DNA of 60,895 nt from Anaerolineales bacterium UBA2200 (GCA_002327925.1 DCVA01000052.1:72437-133331), one strand, 5' to 3'; counted from the first letter of the stretch, positions 7,228 to 15,992 are shown. Numbers and translations: made by a program. The notes: generated from the letters alone by a model not told the origin.

Positions 7228-8937
7228 ATGCTTCTTGAAGAGCTGGTTCAGGTCGCTCGCGGTGAGGTCGAAGTCGACCTGCTTCTCAAGAACGCCCAGG
7301 TAGTCAACGTCTTCTCCGGCCAGATCCATGCTGCAGATGTGGCCATTCACCAGGACCGTGTGGTTGGATTCGGCGAGTATCGGGCACGCGCGGTGACTGA
7401 CCTGCAGGGTCAGTATCTGTGTCCCGGCTTCATCGATGGGCATGTGCACCTGGAGAGCTCGATGCTGCGTGTGGCTGAGTTCGCCCGCGTAGTTGTGCCC
7501 CAGGGGACTACCACCATCGTATGTGACCCCCACGAGATCGCCAATGTGCTTGGTCTGGATGGCATTCGCTACATCCTCGAATCCAGCAAGCGCACCCCGT
7601 TCAGCGTCTATGTGATGTTGCCTTCCTGCGTGCCTTCGACGGACATGGAGACCGCCGGGTCCAAGCTGGCTGCCGAAGACCTGGCCGCCATGTTCGGAAG
7701 TGAGTGGGTGCTCGGCCTGGGTGAGGTGATGAACTATCCGGGCGTCATCTTCCGCGACTGGGAGGTGATGAACAAGATCCGAGCTGCGACGGGCAGGGCT
7801 ATCGATGGGCATGCGCCGGGGCTGTCTGGTCGCGACCTGTGCGCCTATGTTGCGGCCGGCATCGGTTCCGACCACGAATGTACCACCGCCGAAGAAGCGC
7901 AGGAAAAGCTGCAGCTCGGCATGCACATCATGATCCGCGAGGGGACAACGGCACGCAATCTGAAGCAACTCCTTCCTGCGGTGACACCCAGTAATGCGGC
8001 CAACTGTATGTTCGTGACAGACGACCGCCATCTGCCCGACCTGCTGGGCGAAGGGCACATCAACTTTATCATCCGCCAGGCCATCCATCTGGGGCTGGAC
8101 CCGATCACGGCGATCCAGATGGCAACCATCAACACGGCGCGCTACTTTGGGCTCAAAGACAAGGGGGGCATTGGCCCGGGCATGAGTGCTGACCTGGTGG
8201 TGTTCGACGATTTGAAGGAGCTGACCGTGCGCAGGGTGTACCGCCGCGGTCAGCTTGTGGCGCTGGATGGTGAGTTGCTTCCTCTGCCTCAAGCCCCCAA
8301 AGAGGTCCCTCTGCGTAGTTCGATGAATATCAACTGGCATAACGCCCGCGACCTCAGAATACCGGCCGCCGGCCAGTACGCCAAAGTGATCGGGGTGATT
8401 CCCGAGTCCATTGTCACGGATAACCTTGTAGAAGAAGTCAAGATTGAGGGCGATTTTGCCGTCGCGGATGTGGAACGCGACATACTCAAAGTGGCAGTCA
8501 TCGAGCGTCACCTGTCGTCGGGCAATGTGGGTCTGGGGTTTGTGCGGGGGTTGAAGCTACAGCGGGGCGCTCTGGGTTCGTCCGTAGCTCACGACTCTCA
8601 CAACGTGATCGTGGTGGGCACGAATGACGCGGACATGCTGATGGCCGCTCGCGAGATCGAGCGCATGCGCGGTGGACTGGTCGTCGTTGACGAAGGCAAC
8701 GTGCAGGCCGCCCTGGCCCTGCCGATTGCCGGGCTGATGTCGGATCGACCCTACGAAGAGGTCAACGCCGGTCTGCGGGCGTTGATCGAAGCAGCTCACC
8801 AGCTTGGATCTGACCTGCACGATCCCTTCATGACCATGGCTTTCCTTGCGCTGCCGGTCATCCCGGCTCTGAAGCTTACCGACCGCGGGCTGGTGGATGT
8901 GACACAGTTCCGTTTCGTGCCGCTGTTCGAGGACTAG
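7228..8937 (+). CDS. ade: Adenine deaminase
   Basis: A 569-residue metal-dependent amidohydrolase converting adenine to hypoxanthine and ammonia in purine salvage. The metal-binding HxH is in GFIDGHVHLESSML; other family blocks are TTIVCDPHEIANVLG, MPSCVPSTDMET, GHAPGLSGRDLCAYVAAGI and SDHECTTAEEA. The C-terminal adenine-deaminase-specific domain ends in DPFMTMAFLALPVIPALKLTDRG. Length fits the ~570-600 residue family. ATG 7228 follows a purine-rich site and a TATAAT box; TTG 7201 overlaps that box and is rejected. A nucleoside-type ABC permease pair upstream fits purine scavenging. Its stop is one base from that of the convergent amidinotransferase gene. Confidence 0.95.
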   Translation: MLLEELVQVARGEVEVDLLLKNAQVVNVFSGQIHAADVAIHQDRVVGFGEYRARAVTDLQGQYLCPGFIDGHVHLESSMLRVAEFARVVVPQGTTTIVCDPHEIANVLGLDGIRYILESSKRTPFSVYVMLPSCVPSTDMETAGSKLAAEDLAAMFGSEWVLGLGEVMNYPGVIFRDWEVMNKIRAATGRAIDGHAPGLSGRDLCAYVAAGIGSDHECTTAEEAQEKLQLGMHIMIREGTTARNLKQLLPAVTPSNAANCMFVTDDRHLPDLLGEGHINFIIRQAIHLGLDPITAIQMATINTARYFGLKDKGGIGPGMSADLVVFDDLKELTVRRVYRRGQLVALDGELLPLPQAPKEVPLRSSMNINWHNARDLRIPAAGQYAKVIGVIPESIVTDNLVEEVKIEGDFAVADVERDILKVAVIERHLSSGNVGLGFVRGLKLQRGALGSSVAHDSHNVIVVGTNDADMLMAAREIERMRGGLVVVDEGNVQAALALPIAGLMSDRPYEEVNAGLRALIEAAHQLGSDLHDPFMTMAFLALPVIPALKLTDRGLVDVTQFRFVPLFED

Positions 8938-8938
8938 G

Positions 8939-9805
8939 TCAACCCCGTAGCAGAGGCCGCGTCAGGCAGGTCGGCCCGCCCTCAGCCTTGAAGGACATCT
9001 CGCGGCCAGCGATAGTCTGTACCTTACAACCCGCCTTCTCCAGTCGCTGCCTTGTGATTGGGTTGCCTTCCAGCATTACACAGTTGCGGGGCGCCAACGC
9101 CAGTACGTTGGCCGCCATGGTCGGAAACTCAGAGTCGGGCACTTCGACCAGCTGGAATCCCCTCTCGTGCAGTAGCTGCCAGAAGGGAACGGGTATCAGC
9201 GGTGGGTACACAACCGCCAGGTCATCATCGATCACACTGATGAATGACATAAGGTGGAGGCACGCCTCAGCTCCTCCGAAGTATGGCAAGGGGACGGGGA
9301 TAACCTCAGCGCCAGTGGGCGACAGAGCCTGCCGGAGCTGCTGCAGCCCGGTCTGGTTGGTGCGAAAGCCCTGTCCTACGGCCAGGGTATCGTGGTCCAG
9401 CCACAAGAGGTCGCCACCCTCTGCGGTTGCCTCACCGTGGAGGGTGTAGGCAATCGGGATCCCTAGTCTCGTCAGGTAGCGCGCCATCGCCGCTTCCTCG
9501 CCACGCCGCAACGCCTTCCCCATCTGCAGAATGACGGCTCCGGCATCCGTAACAATGACCGGATCGTGAACAAAGATGGCATCCGCCAGATCCTCAGGCG
9601 GCTCGTCCTGGTACAACACCTCCGCTCCGGCCTCTTGGAGGATGGCGGCCAGGGCATCATGCTCCTTGCGGGCAATCTCCAGATCCGGGCGGGCTGAGTA
9701 ATGCCAACGTGTGGGATCCGCGGCGCCGAACGCGGCATCAGGACGCCGCACGATTACCCGACGCAGCGGTGCGACCATGGTCTGACTGCCGTAGGTCTTG
9801 AGCAT
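8939..9805 (-). CDS. Amidinotransferase-fold hydrolase (DDAH/arginine deiminase-like)
   Basis: A 288-residue member of the guanidino-group-modifying superfamily, acting on arginine-like guanidines. The catalytic pattern is complete: acidic EGGD after GEATA, histidine in ACLHLMSF, and the nucleophilic cysteine in GGPTCLTRP near the C-terminus. It is closest in layout to dimethylarginine dimethylaminohydrolase-type proteins, but the substrate (dimethylarginine, arginine, citrulline or other) cannot be read. ATG 9805 is chosen; TTG 9823 has no ribosome binding site. It follows maf on the minus strand with only 19 nt between them, so both are probably read from the maf promoter. Confidence 0.85.
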   Translation of the reverse strand: MLKTYGSQTMVAPLRRVIVRRPDAAFGAADPTRWHYSARPDLEIARKEHDALAAILQEAGAEVLYQDEPPEDLADAIFVHDPVIVTDAGAVILQMGKALRRGEEAAMARYLTRLGIPIAYTLHGEATAEGGDLLWLDHDTLAVGQGFRTNQTGLQQLRQALSPTGAEVIPVPLPYFGGAEACLHLMSFISVIDDDLAVVYPPLIPVPFWQLLHERGFQLVEVPDSEFPTMAANVLALAPRNCVMLEGNPITRQRLEKAGCKVQTIAGREMSFKAEGGPTCLTRPLLRG

Positions 9806-9824
9806 ACTGGCCCGGCCTTTCAAC

Positions 9825-10541
9825 TCAGGATAACGGCTGTGCGGCGGCTGAGCTGGTCAGCTCACCGCAGTGCTCGCTGAGGATCTGATCCGCGACGCGA
9901 CAGCGTCGACCGTTGAAGCGGTTGCAGGCCTGCCGTGGTGTGCTTGCCAGGACGACGCCAAAATCGCGAAGCAGGCAATACAGATGGCACAGGGGAAAGC
10001 CCATTACATTGGCGTAGCAGCCTACGATACGCGAAACCGGACGAAAGGCAGAGTACTGGATCGCGTAGCTCCCGGCCTTGTCGAGCGGGTCACCACTGGC
10101 AACGTAGGTAGCTATCTCGGGGTCGCTGTAGCGGCGCATCTGCACCCGACTCTCGATGAGCGCCGTCTGTGCCCTGCCTGAGGCGGAATCCAGGAGAGTC
10201 AGACCGCTGTACACCGTGTGAGTTCTTCCTCTCAGCTGGCGAAGCATTCGCTCTGCGTCCGGTGAATCGTTGGGCTTGCCGAGTACCCGTCCATCCAGCG
10301 CCACAGTGGTATCCGCTGCAATGATCAGCCTGCCAGCGGCGCGGTGCTCAAGCGCCATGGCCTTGGCCCGGGAGAGGCGGACCACCATCTCAGCGGCAGG
10401 CTCACCTTCTAGGTTATCCTCCACTGCATCGGAGGGTAGCACACAGAAGGAGAGCCCCATCAGCTGGAGCAGGTCCCGGCGTCTGGGCGAGCCGGAGGCG
10501 AGTACTAGTAGCGTCGAAGCGCCTGGGTCAGATGGACACAT
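9825..10541 (-). CDS. maf: Maf family nucleoside triphosphate pyrophosphatase
   Basis: A 238-residue Maf/Ham1-like protein that hydrolyses non-canonical or specific nucleoside triphosphates to monophosphates. Family motifs are all present: LASGSPRRRDLLQ at the N-terminus, AADTTVALDGRVLGKP in the middle, and SGDPLDKAGSYAIQ. About 40 residues after the usual C-terminus (from roughly residue 200, Arg/Ser-rich) are extra. ATG 10541 has no Shine-Dalgarno sequence, and a TATAAT box ends 7 nt upstream, so the mRNA is probably leaderless. Confidence 0.92.
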   Translation of the reverse strand: MCPSDPGASTLLVLASGSPRRRDLLQLMGLSFCVLPSDAVEDNLEGEPAAEMVVRLSRAKAMALEHRAAGRLIIAADTTVALDGRVLGKPNDSPDAERMLRQLRGRTHTVYSGLTLLDSASGRAQTALIESRVQMRRYSDPEIATYVASGDPLDKAGSYAIQYSAFRPVSRIVGCYANVMGFPLCHLYCLLRDFGVVLASTPRQACNRFNGRRCRVADQILSEHCGELTSSAAAQPLS

Positions 10542-10548
10542 AGGCGCG

Positions 10549-10578
10549 ATTATAGCGTAACGAGGGAGATCCTGGCAA
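10549..10578 (-). promoter_or_regulatory. Promoter placing transcription start at the maf ATG
   Basis: Minus strand: TTGCCA (10578-10573), an 18-nt spacer and TATAAT (10554-10549). Only 7 nt separate the -10 box from ATG 10541, so the transcript should begin at or within one base of the start codon. Confidence 0.7.
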
Positions 10579-10633
10579 GCATGGCTGGTTTCTCCGGTCC
10601 CGCGCCGTTATTCGTTGCTGCACCCGGGGGGAG

Positions 10634-11458
10634 CTAGAATGGGGCCGTGCGCCCCGGCACGGGCCGAAGGACGTGGTCAATGCTCTCGAAGACTGTCGGC
10701 CGCGAAGGTCCGGATTGAGAAGAGGCCTCAGCCACGGAGTTGAGGAGGTTGAACAAGCGCCTGATGCCTGTAGCGCTGAGACCAGTCTGCTCCCTCTTGT
10801 CTCCGCGGTCGGCGAGCAGCCACTCCCGGTAGTCGGAACAGGCCCCCGTGTCGAAAGCAAACACATAGCCGTCCATACAGCAGACTTGAAGCGCAAAGCT
10901 CATCGGCTCCAGCGAGTAGGGGCACAGTGCCATCAGCACATGGGTGAACCGCCTCAGTTCGAGGGCCGGGATCAATATCTGTTCGGCAACGTCCAGGGCA
11001 GAAGTCAGGATGGCGAAACTGGCACCGGCCCGGAGGGCTGCATGTCCCAGAACGCGCACAAAGCAATCCTCGCAGGCCCTGCTGGCAAAGCGTTCGGCGG
11101 GGGGGCCAAGCTCCAGCGCTGTGAGAAACAGGCAGTCGTGGTTGAAGCGGCCTGCAGGGCAGCCGTCATGCTTTCCAGCCACTGGAACAGGTTTCTGGCA
11201 GAACCCGGTGGCCACCAGGAGGTGTTCAGCGGCACAAGCGGCCCGGGGAACAAAAACATCTTCGCCGCTGTCAGATAGACGATATTCCTGAATGTCGGTC
11301 ACCGACTGCAGCCAGTACCTGCGGATACCCAGCATGGCACGCACTGGATGCCGCAGGATGATCCGGCGCAAGAATATGCGAGCGTAGGGATGGGGCAGAC
11401 TGCGTATCGAGAACTCGAGCAAACCCGCCAGTCGATCTGCTCTTGAGGGATTGAGCAT
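10634..11458 (-). CDS. Conserved-looking cysteine-rich protein of unknown function
   Basis: A 274-residue protein I do not recognise. It has ten cysteines: 75, 87, 100, 109, 129, 132, 179, 193, 194 and 207. Several sit in metal-site-like arrangements (GCPAGRFNHDC at 99-109, ACEDC at 128-132, LCPYSLEP, QVCCMDGY). There is no signal peptide or clear membrane helix, so a cytoplasmic metal or Fe-S protein is possible but inferred. The first 50 residues are Arg-rich. ATG 11458 is chosen because a TAGAAT box lies 5 nt upstream and the open frame further upstream is antisense to the divergent gene. It is divergent from the RPH-like gene with only 27 nt between the two starts. Confidence 0.65.
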   Translation of the reverse strand: MLNPSRADRLAGLLEFSIRSLPHPYARIFLRRIILRHPVRAMLGIRRYWLQSVTDIQEYRLSDSGEDVFVPRAACAAEHLLVATGFCQKPVPVAGKHDGCPAGRFNHDCLFLTALELGPPAERFASRACEDCFVRVLGHAALRAGASFAILTSALDVAEQILIPALELRRFTHVLMALCPYSLEPMSFALQVCCMDGYVFAFDTGACSDYREWLLADRGDKREQTGLSATGIRRLFNLLNSVAEASSQSGPSRPTVFESIDHVLRPVPGRTAPF

Positions 11459-11485
11459 GGCCCATTCTAGCACAGATGAGATGGA
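11459..11485. promoter_or_regulatory. 27-nt divergent start region with minus-strand -10 box
   Basis: Minus-strand TAGAAT (11469-11464) lies 5 nt from ATG 11458, with TGGGCA 17 nt upstream as a weak -35. The plus-strand gene starts at 11486, so both genes share this very short control region. No clear plus-strand promoter is seen in it. Confidence 0.45.
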
Positions 11486-14104
11486 ATGCCCACCATTGTT
11501 TGGCTCGACGACATAGCCACGATTGACGGCCCAAGGGTCGGGTCCAAGGCCTCCAATCTGGCCAAGGTGAAGCGGCTGGGCCTGTCCGTTCCGGACGGTT
11601 TCTGTATCACGACCGAGGCATACGCGGAATTCGTGCAACAGAATCACCTGCAACCGGTCATCGACAGCGTCCTGGCGTCTGCGAACAGGTTGGGTCAAGC
11701 CGCACTCTCCTCTGCCGAAGAGGCCTTTCGCGGCGGGCAGATGCCTGCTGATGTGCGAACCGACCTTCTTCGGGCCTATTCGCAGCTGGCGACAGAGACC
11801 GCGCTCGAACGGCCCGTTGCCGTGCGCTCGTCGGCCAGTGTAGAAGATCTGACAGCAATCTCCTCCGCAGGACAGCATGCCACCCTGCTGAACGTGCGAG
11901 GCGAGACACAGCTCATAGCGGCGGTGATCGGCTGCTGGGCCTCGCTCTGGTCCCAGAGGGCCGTGCTCTATCGTGCACGCATTGGTCTGCTCCCCGTACC
12001 GGCCATGGCAGTCCTCGTGCAGACGATGGTGGACGCGGAATCGGCGGGCGTGGCCTTTTCTCTGGATCCCGTCACTGGCCTCGATCACATGGTCATAGAG
12101 GCCTCCTGGGGACAGGGCGAGGCAGTCGTCAGCGGTCAGATCCAGCCGGACCGCTATGCGGTAGCGAGAGACAGTCTGGAAGAGCTGTCCCCGCCGAGGA
12201 TGGGTGACAAGGCCCGACGCATGGTCATGGGGGAGTCCGGGGGTCTGACCGTTGTTCCCGTTTCTGCGGAGGATAGACGGAGGCGCGTGCTCTCCAGGCA
12301 ACGGGTGCGCGATATTGGTGAGGTTGTGCTGAACCTGGAGAGACATCTGGGTGGCCCGCAGGACATTGAATGGGCTCTGTGCCAGGAACGGCTATTCGTG
12401 CTGCAATCGAGGCCAATCACTGTCTCTGGTGCGAGTTTCTTCAACACTCCACTGGCCGACGATAGCTGGGTGTGGACGGCCTCCTTCCTGAATGAGCGCT
12501 TTCCTGTCCCCGTCTCACCCCTGGGTTGGACACTGGTCAACGAGCTGCTGGAGAAATTTGCTTTCCGTGACCCCTTACGCTATCTGGGTCTTCCGGCAGC
12601 CGAAGCGCTTGCCATCACCCGCCTCTACCGCGGCCATCCATACGTCAACATGTTCGTGTTCCAGACCCTCTACAAGGTGTTCCCGGAATGGCTGCTCCCG
12701 GAGGACGCCTACCACTACTTTCCTGCTGGCAAGACGGAGCTTCGCCGTGCGGTGGCCTATCCTCGGTCGCTGCTCGACCCTCGCTTTGCGTGGTCGATGG
12801 CCCACCATCTGCTGTGGCGACCGGCTGTGTGGTCACCCTGGCACAACCACCATGTTTGGAGCGACTTTGTCAAACAGCATGAGCAGTGCAATGGTGAGCT
12901 GGAACAGTCGTATGCGGAACTGGTGCAAACGGGTGCGTCGCCCGGCGAGGTCTGGGCACTGATTCGCAATGCACAGGCGCTGAATGCCGGGTTGCTGGCA
13001 ATACATCGCTGGACCCTGACCTGCACTGACCTGATCTACAGCCTGCTGCGTCGGATGGCACGTATCTGGGGAGGAAGCCAGGCGACGGTGCTCTGCACAA
13101 CCCTGGTAGCGGGCCTGCCCAACCGCTCTGCGGAGGCGGACCGCGCGCTGCATGACCTCGCGTCGAAGGAGGAGGGAGATCCGGCGTACGTTAAGGAATT
13201 GGATGACTTCCTGAAGGCCTTTGGTCACCGGTCTTTCTACCTGGATATCTACCATCCGCCTCTGGGTGCCCGGCCCTCGCAGGTGACGGAATTGGTGCGC
13301 GGGATTCGGCAGCAGTGCTCAAGGGCGCCCGCTGGAAGAGCAGACTCTCACAAAGTGGCCCTTGATGAGCTGCGGGCCAGGGTGCGCCGGGGACCTGTGG
13401 GCACGCTGAAGTGGGCGCTGTTATCCCACCTGCTCGGTCTGACCCGGCGCTATATGCCCCTGCGCGAAGAACAGCGCTTCCACTGGCAGAAGACACTGGC
13501 GCTCATGCGCAGGCTATTCCTTGTTCTGGGCGAACAGATGACCGAAGCGGGTGCGCTGACCGAGCGGGAAAGCATCTTCTTCCTCCGTAAGGATGAAGTC
13601 GAGAACTGGGCACAGGGCATGGCCGGGACGGACCTGGCGGCACTCGCTGGAATGAGGAGGGTGGAATTCGAGCGTCTGTGCCGCGAGTCTCGAGTCGCCC
13701 CCGATACAGCGTATCCACCCTTCCTGCAGGGCAACAGCGCCATGGAAACGGTCAGAGCAGCGAGCCCGAAGGGCTTACAGGGTCACGGGGTTAGCCCGGG
13801 TCTGGCCGTTGGCCGGGTGTTGATCCTGCACTCGGCCGATGAGCTTGGTCGGGTCAAGGCGGGAGACGTACTGGTAGCACCAGGTGTCGACTCCGGGTGG
13901 ACGCCGGTATTTGGTCTGCTAAAGGCGTTGGTGCTTGAGCATGGGGGACAGCTCTCTCACGCGGCTGTCATCGCCCGTGAGTACGGACTTCCCGCAGTGA
14001 CCGGTGTTGAGGGGATCACCAGCGTCTTGCACGACGGCGAGGAGATCCTCGTGGACGGGCTGAGTGGATTGATAACCAGATTGAAGGACCAGGATGTCAG
14101 TTAG
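11486..14104 (+). CDS. PEP synthase-like / rifampicin phosphotransferase-like enzyme
   Basis: An 872-residue protein with an N-terminal ATP-grasp PEP/pyruvate-binding domain (about 1-310; GSKASNLAKVKRLGLSVPDG, RSSASVEDL, a final FVLQSRPITV). A long middle domain (about 325-745) follows, then a C-terminal phosphohistidine swivel domain (about 775-870). The swivel His is in EHGGQLSHAAVIAREYG at residue 825. Domain order and total length match rifampicin phosphotransferases (ATP, RIF, His domains) rather than PEP synthase, which has a TIM barrel after the His domain. Such enzymes transfer a phosphate from ATP via the mobile His domain. The actual acceptor is unknown; antibiotic inactivation is only a possibility. 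Confidence 0.8.
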   Translation: MPTIVWLDDIATIDGPRVGSKASNLAKVKRLGLSVPDGFCITTEAYAEFVQQNHLQPVIDSVLASANRLGQAALSSAEEAFRGGQMPADVRTDLLRAYSQLATETALERPVAVRSSASVEDLTAISSAGQHATLLNVRGETQLIAAVIGCWASLWSQRAVLYRARIGLLPVPAMAVLVQTMVDAESAGVAFSLDPVTGLDHMVIEASWGQGEAVVSGQIQPDRYAVARDSLEELSPPRMGDKARRMVMGESGGLTVVPVSAEDRRRRVLSRQRVRDIGEVVLNLERHLGGPQDIEWALCQERLFVLQSRPITVSGASFFNTPLADDSWVWTASFLNERFPVPVSPLGWTLVNELLEKFAFRDPLRYLGLPAAEALAITRLYRGHPYVNMFVFQTLYKVFPEWLLPEDAYHYFPAGKTELRRAVAYPRSLLDPRFAWSMAHHLLWRPAVWSPWHNHHVWSDFVKQHEQCNGELEQSYAELVQTGASPGEVWALIRNAQALNAGLLAIHRWTLTCTDLIYSLLRRMARIWGGSQATVLCTTLVAGLPNRSAEADRALHDLASKEEGDPAYVKELDDFLKAFGHRSFYLDIYHPPLGARPSQVTELVRGIRQQCSRAPAGRADSHKVALDELRARVRRGPVGTLKWALLSHLLGLTRRYMPLREEQRFHWQKTLALMRRLFLVLGEQMTEAGALTERESIFFLRKDEVENWAQGMAGTDLAALAGMRRVEFERLCRESRVAPDTAYPPFLQGNSAMETVRAASPKGLQGHGVSPGLAVGRVLILHSADELGRVKAGDVLVAPGVDSGWTPVFGLLKALVLEHGGQLSHAAVIAREYGLPAVTGVEGITSVLHDGEEILVDGLSGLITRLKDQDVS

Positions 14105-14123
14105 GGTGCGCGCCCCGTCCGAG

Positions 14124-14129
14124 TATAAT
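14124..14129 (+). promoter_or_regulatory. Probable -10 box ahead of tsaE
   Basis: TATAAT lies between the end of the upstream gene and the Shine-Dalgarno sequence GGAAGGTGGAG (14141-14151). It supports a separate start for the tsaE-tsaB-rimI run. The -35 region (TTAGGG) is poor. Confidence 0.5.
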
Positions 14130-14159
14130 TGTCTTCTTGAGGAAGGTGGAGTAAGTGCC

Positions 14160-14696
14160 TTGTCGGAACGCGTTGGCGCGACAGTATTGAGTACGAGCAG
14201 ACACGATACGCTTGTCATAGGGCAGAGACTTGGGCAACTGCTCCAGGCGGGCGATGTGATCTGTCTTCAGGGCGAGCTCGGCTCGGGCAAGACGTGCCTG
14301 ACACAGGGCATCGCGGCCGGTCTGGGAGTGGCTCGGCCAGTGACCAGCCCGACCTTTATCATCGTCAACGAATACGCCCTGGCCGGCAAACGCCACATGC
14401 TCTACCACATCGATCTCTATCGGGTGGAGAGCGTTGCCGAAGCATGCGCCACGGGACTGGAAGAATACTGGTCGGGAGATGATGTGTGCGTGATTGAGTG
14501 GGCTGAGCGAGCGAGGTCGCTTCTGCCTCCAGAGCATCTGTGGATCACCCTTCTCTATCGGGGTGAGGGGCTGCGTGAACTGCAGTTCGAGGCGCTGGGG
14601 GCGCGTCCGGCGGAGATGTTGAGAGGCCTTGCCGGAGTGTTCGATGAGGTTGGTGGCCGGCCGGAGAGTCGTCCGGAGGTGCCTGCTTGCTCTTAG
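14160..14696 (+). CDS. tsaE: tRNA threonylcarbamoyladenosine biosynthesis ATPase TsaE
   Basis: P-loop ATPase of about 178 residues needed with TsaB and TsaD for the universal t6A37 modification of ANN-decoding tRNAs. Walker A is GELGSGKT; the family blocks SPTFIIVNEY, LYHIDLYRV and VCVIEWAERA are intact. TTG 14160 is preferred because GGAAGGTGGAG is 8 nt upstream and a TATAAT box precedes it. An in-frame ATG at 14094 would add 22 residues and overlap the previous gene by 11 nt. It overlaps tsaB by 10 nt, and rimI follows, a common bacterial arrangement. Confidence 0.92.
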   Translation: MSERVGATVLSTSRHDTLVIGQRLGQLLQAGDVICLQGELGSGKTCLTQGIAAGLGVARPVTSPTFIIVNEYALAGKRHMLYHIDLYRVESVAEACATGLEEYWSGDDVCVIEWAERARSLLPPEHLWITLLYRGEGLRELQFEALGARPAEMLRGLAGVFDEVGGRPESRPEVPACS

Positions 14697-15343
14697 CCAT
14701 CGACACGACTACCCGGTTTGCCGGTATCGCCCTGTACAATGAGGACGGTCTGCGGCTGGAGCAGCTCTGGGAGACGGGTAACAACCACACAGTGGAGCTG
14801 ATTCCTTACATAGTGAGGGCCTGCGAGGAGCAGGCCGTCAATCCAACGGACCTGCAGGCAGTGGCAGTGGCTCTGGGCCCCGGCTCATTCACAGGACTAC
14901 GAGTAGGTTTGAGTGTTGCCAAGGGCCTGGCCCTGGCTTTGAGGATTCCCGTTCTGGGAGTGCCTTCACTGGATGCTGCCGCTTACGCCCACAGGCGGGA
15001 CCCGCTGCCCGTTTGCGCGGTGCTACCTGCCGGCCGAGCCAGATGGTGCGTTGGATTCTACGAGGTGATCGATGGTCAGTGGCAACGCTGCGGCGACTAC
15101 CTGCTGGCGGCGGTGCCGGAGATCGCCTCCCGGCTGATGCGGCCAACGCTGCTCTGCGGGGAAATCACCAACGAGCTGGCGCAGATTCTGACGGCCTCAG
15201 TGCCGGACAATGCCGTCGTCGCAGGACCGGCAGCGGCAGTCAGACGTACCGGATACGTGGCCGAGCTGGCCTGGCAGAGATATACCCGGGGAGAGCAGGA
15301 CGACCTTTCGACCCTGGCTCCTATCTACTTGCAGCATGCCTGA
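14687..15343 (+). CDS. tsaB: tRNA threonylcarbamoyladenosine biosynthesis protein TsaB
   Basis: A 218-residue ASKHA-fold protein, the non-catalytic partner of TsaD in t6A synthesis. It has the N-terminal LLAIDTTTRFAGIAL block and the diagnostic AVALGPGSFTGLRVGLSVAKG block. The start is TTG 14687 with GGAGGT 6 nt upstream, overlapping the end of tsaE. The stop codon overlaps the start of rimI. TsaD itself is not in the window. Confidence 0.93.
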   Translation: MLLAIDTTTRFAGIALYNEDGLRLEQLWETGNNHTVELIPYIVRACEEQAVNPTDLQAVAVALGPGSFTGLRVGLSVAKGLALALRIPVLGVPSLDAAAYAHRRDPLPVCAVLPAGRARWCVGFYEVIDGQWQRCGDYLLAAVPEIASRLMRPTLLCGEITNELAQILTASVPDNAVVAGPAAAVRRTGYVAELAWQRYTRGEQDDLSTLAPIYLQHA

Positions 15344-15965
15344 TCAGAATATGAACACGGAACCTTCTCCCTATGTTGTCGAGCGTATGAGCCGGAAAGA
15401 CGTGCCGGTAGTGGCGGAGATGGAAAAGCTCATCTTCACCCTGCCCTGGTCTGCTCGTGCATTTGAGTACGAGCTCCAGTACAATGCCATGGCACATTTC
15501 GTGGTAGTCAGACGGAGGGCGTCGGTCGATCCGGAAAACAGGGCAAAGCATGGTCTTGGGTGGGGACACGAAGCGCCCTCGCGGCAGCCCATTCTGGGCT
15601 ATGCGGGGCTGTGGCTGATCGTGGACGAAGGACACATCTGCACTATCGCCGTGCACCCTGACTGGCGCCGGCGTCACCTTGGCGAATTGCTGCTGGTAAG
15701 TCTGATAGAGAGATCCTGCGCCCTGAACGCCTCGGTTGCTACCCTGGAGGTGCGCGCGTCGAATCTTGCGGCCCAGGAGCTCTATCGCAAGTACGGGTTT
15801 GTTGTGGTGGGATTGCGCAAGGGCTACTACTCGGACAACCACGAAGACGCACTGATCATGACCACTGAACCGGTCTGCACCGCGGTCTATCAGAGCCGCT
15901 TTCAGGAGCTCAAGACAGCTATGTTTGAATCGCTCTCCGAGCAGTTGACGGTCTCTGCCTGCTAG
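15336..15965 (+). CDS. rimI: Ribosomal-protein-alanine N-acetyltransferase (RimI-type GNAT)
   Basis: GNAT acetyltransferase of 209 residues. The acetyl-CoA site is in ICTIAVHPDWRRRHLGELLL, followed by LEVRASNLAAQELYRKYGF and the RimI-like GLRKGYYSDNHEDALIM. It is longer than the usual ~150-160 residues, because of an Arg/Gly-rich insert of about 25 residues after strand 3 and roughly 25 additional C-terminal residues. ATG 15336 overlaps the tsaB stop, so translation is probably coupled; no Shine-Dalgarno sequence is seen and ATG 15351 is an alternative. The tsaE-tsaB-rimI context supports RimI over other GNATs. Confidence 0.85.
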   Translation: MPDQNMNTEPSPYVVERMSRKDVPVVAEMEKLIFTLPWSARAFEYELQYNAMAHFVVVRRRASVDPENRAKHGLGWGHEAPSRQPILGYAGLWLIVDEGHICTIAVHPDWRRRHLGELLLVSLIERSCALNASVATLEVRASNLAAQELYRKYGFVVVGLRKGYYSDNHEDALIMTTEPVCTAVYQSRFQELKTAMFESLSEQLTVSAC

Positions 15966-15974
15966 AGCTACAAT
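15945..15974 (+). promoter_or_regulatory. Promoter for the glycosylphosphotransferase gene
   Basis: TTGACG (15945-15950), an 18-nt spacer and TACAAT (15969-15974), overlapping the end of rimI. The predicted start near 15981 leaves a 12-nt leader. Confidence 0.65.
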
Positions 15975-15992
15975 CGGGACCGGAGTTAAGAT

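Noticed and set aside
7180..8511. Minus-strand open frame (443 codons) within adenine deaminase
   Set aside because: Antisense shadow; His-rich product without homology features.
11459..12346. Upstream extension of the Cys-rich gene to a 570-residue protein
   Set aside because: The extension is antisense to the ATP-grasp part of the RPH-like gene, while a -10 box sits next to ATG 11458.
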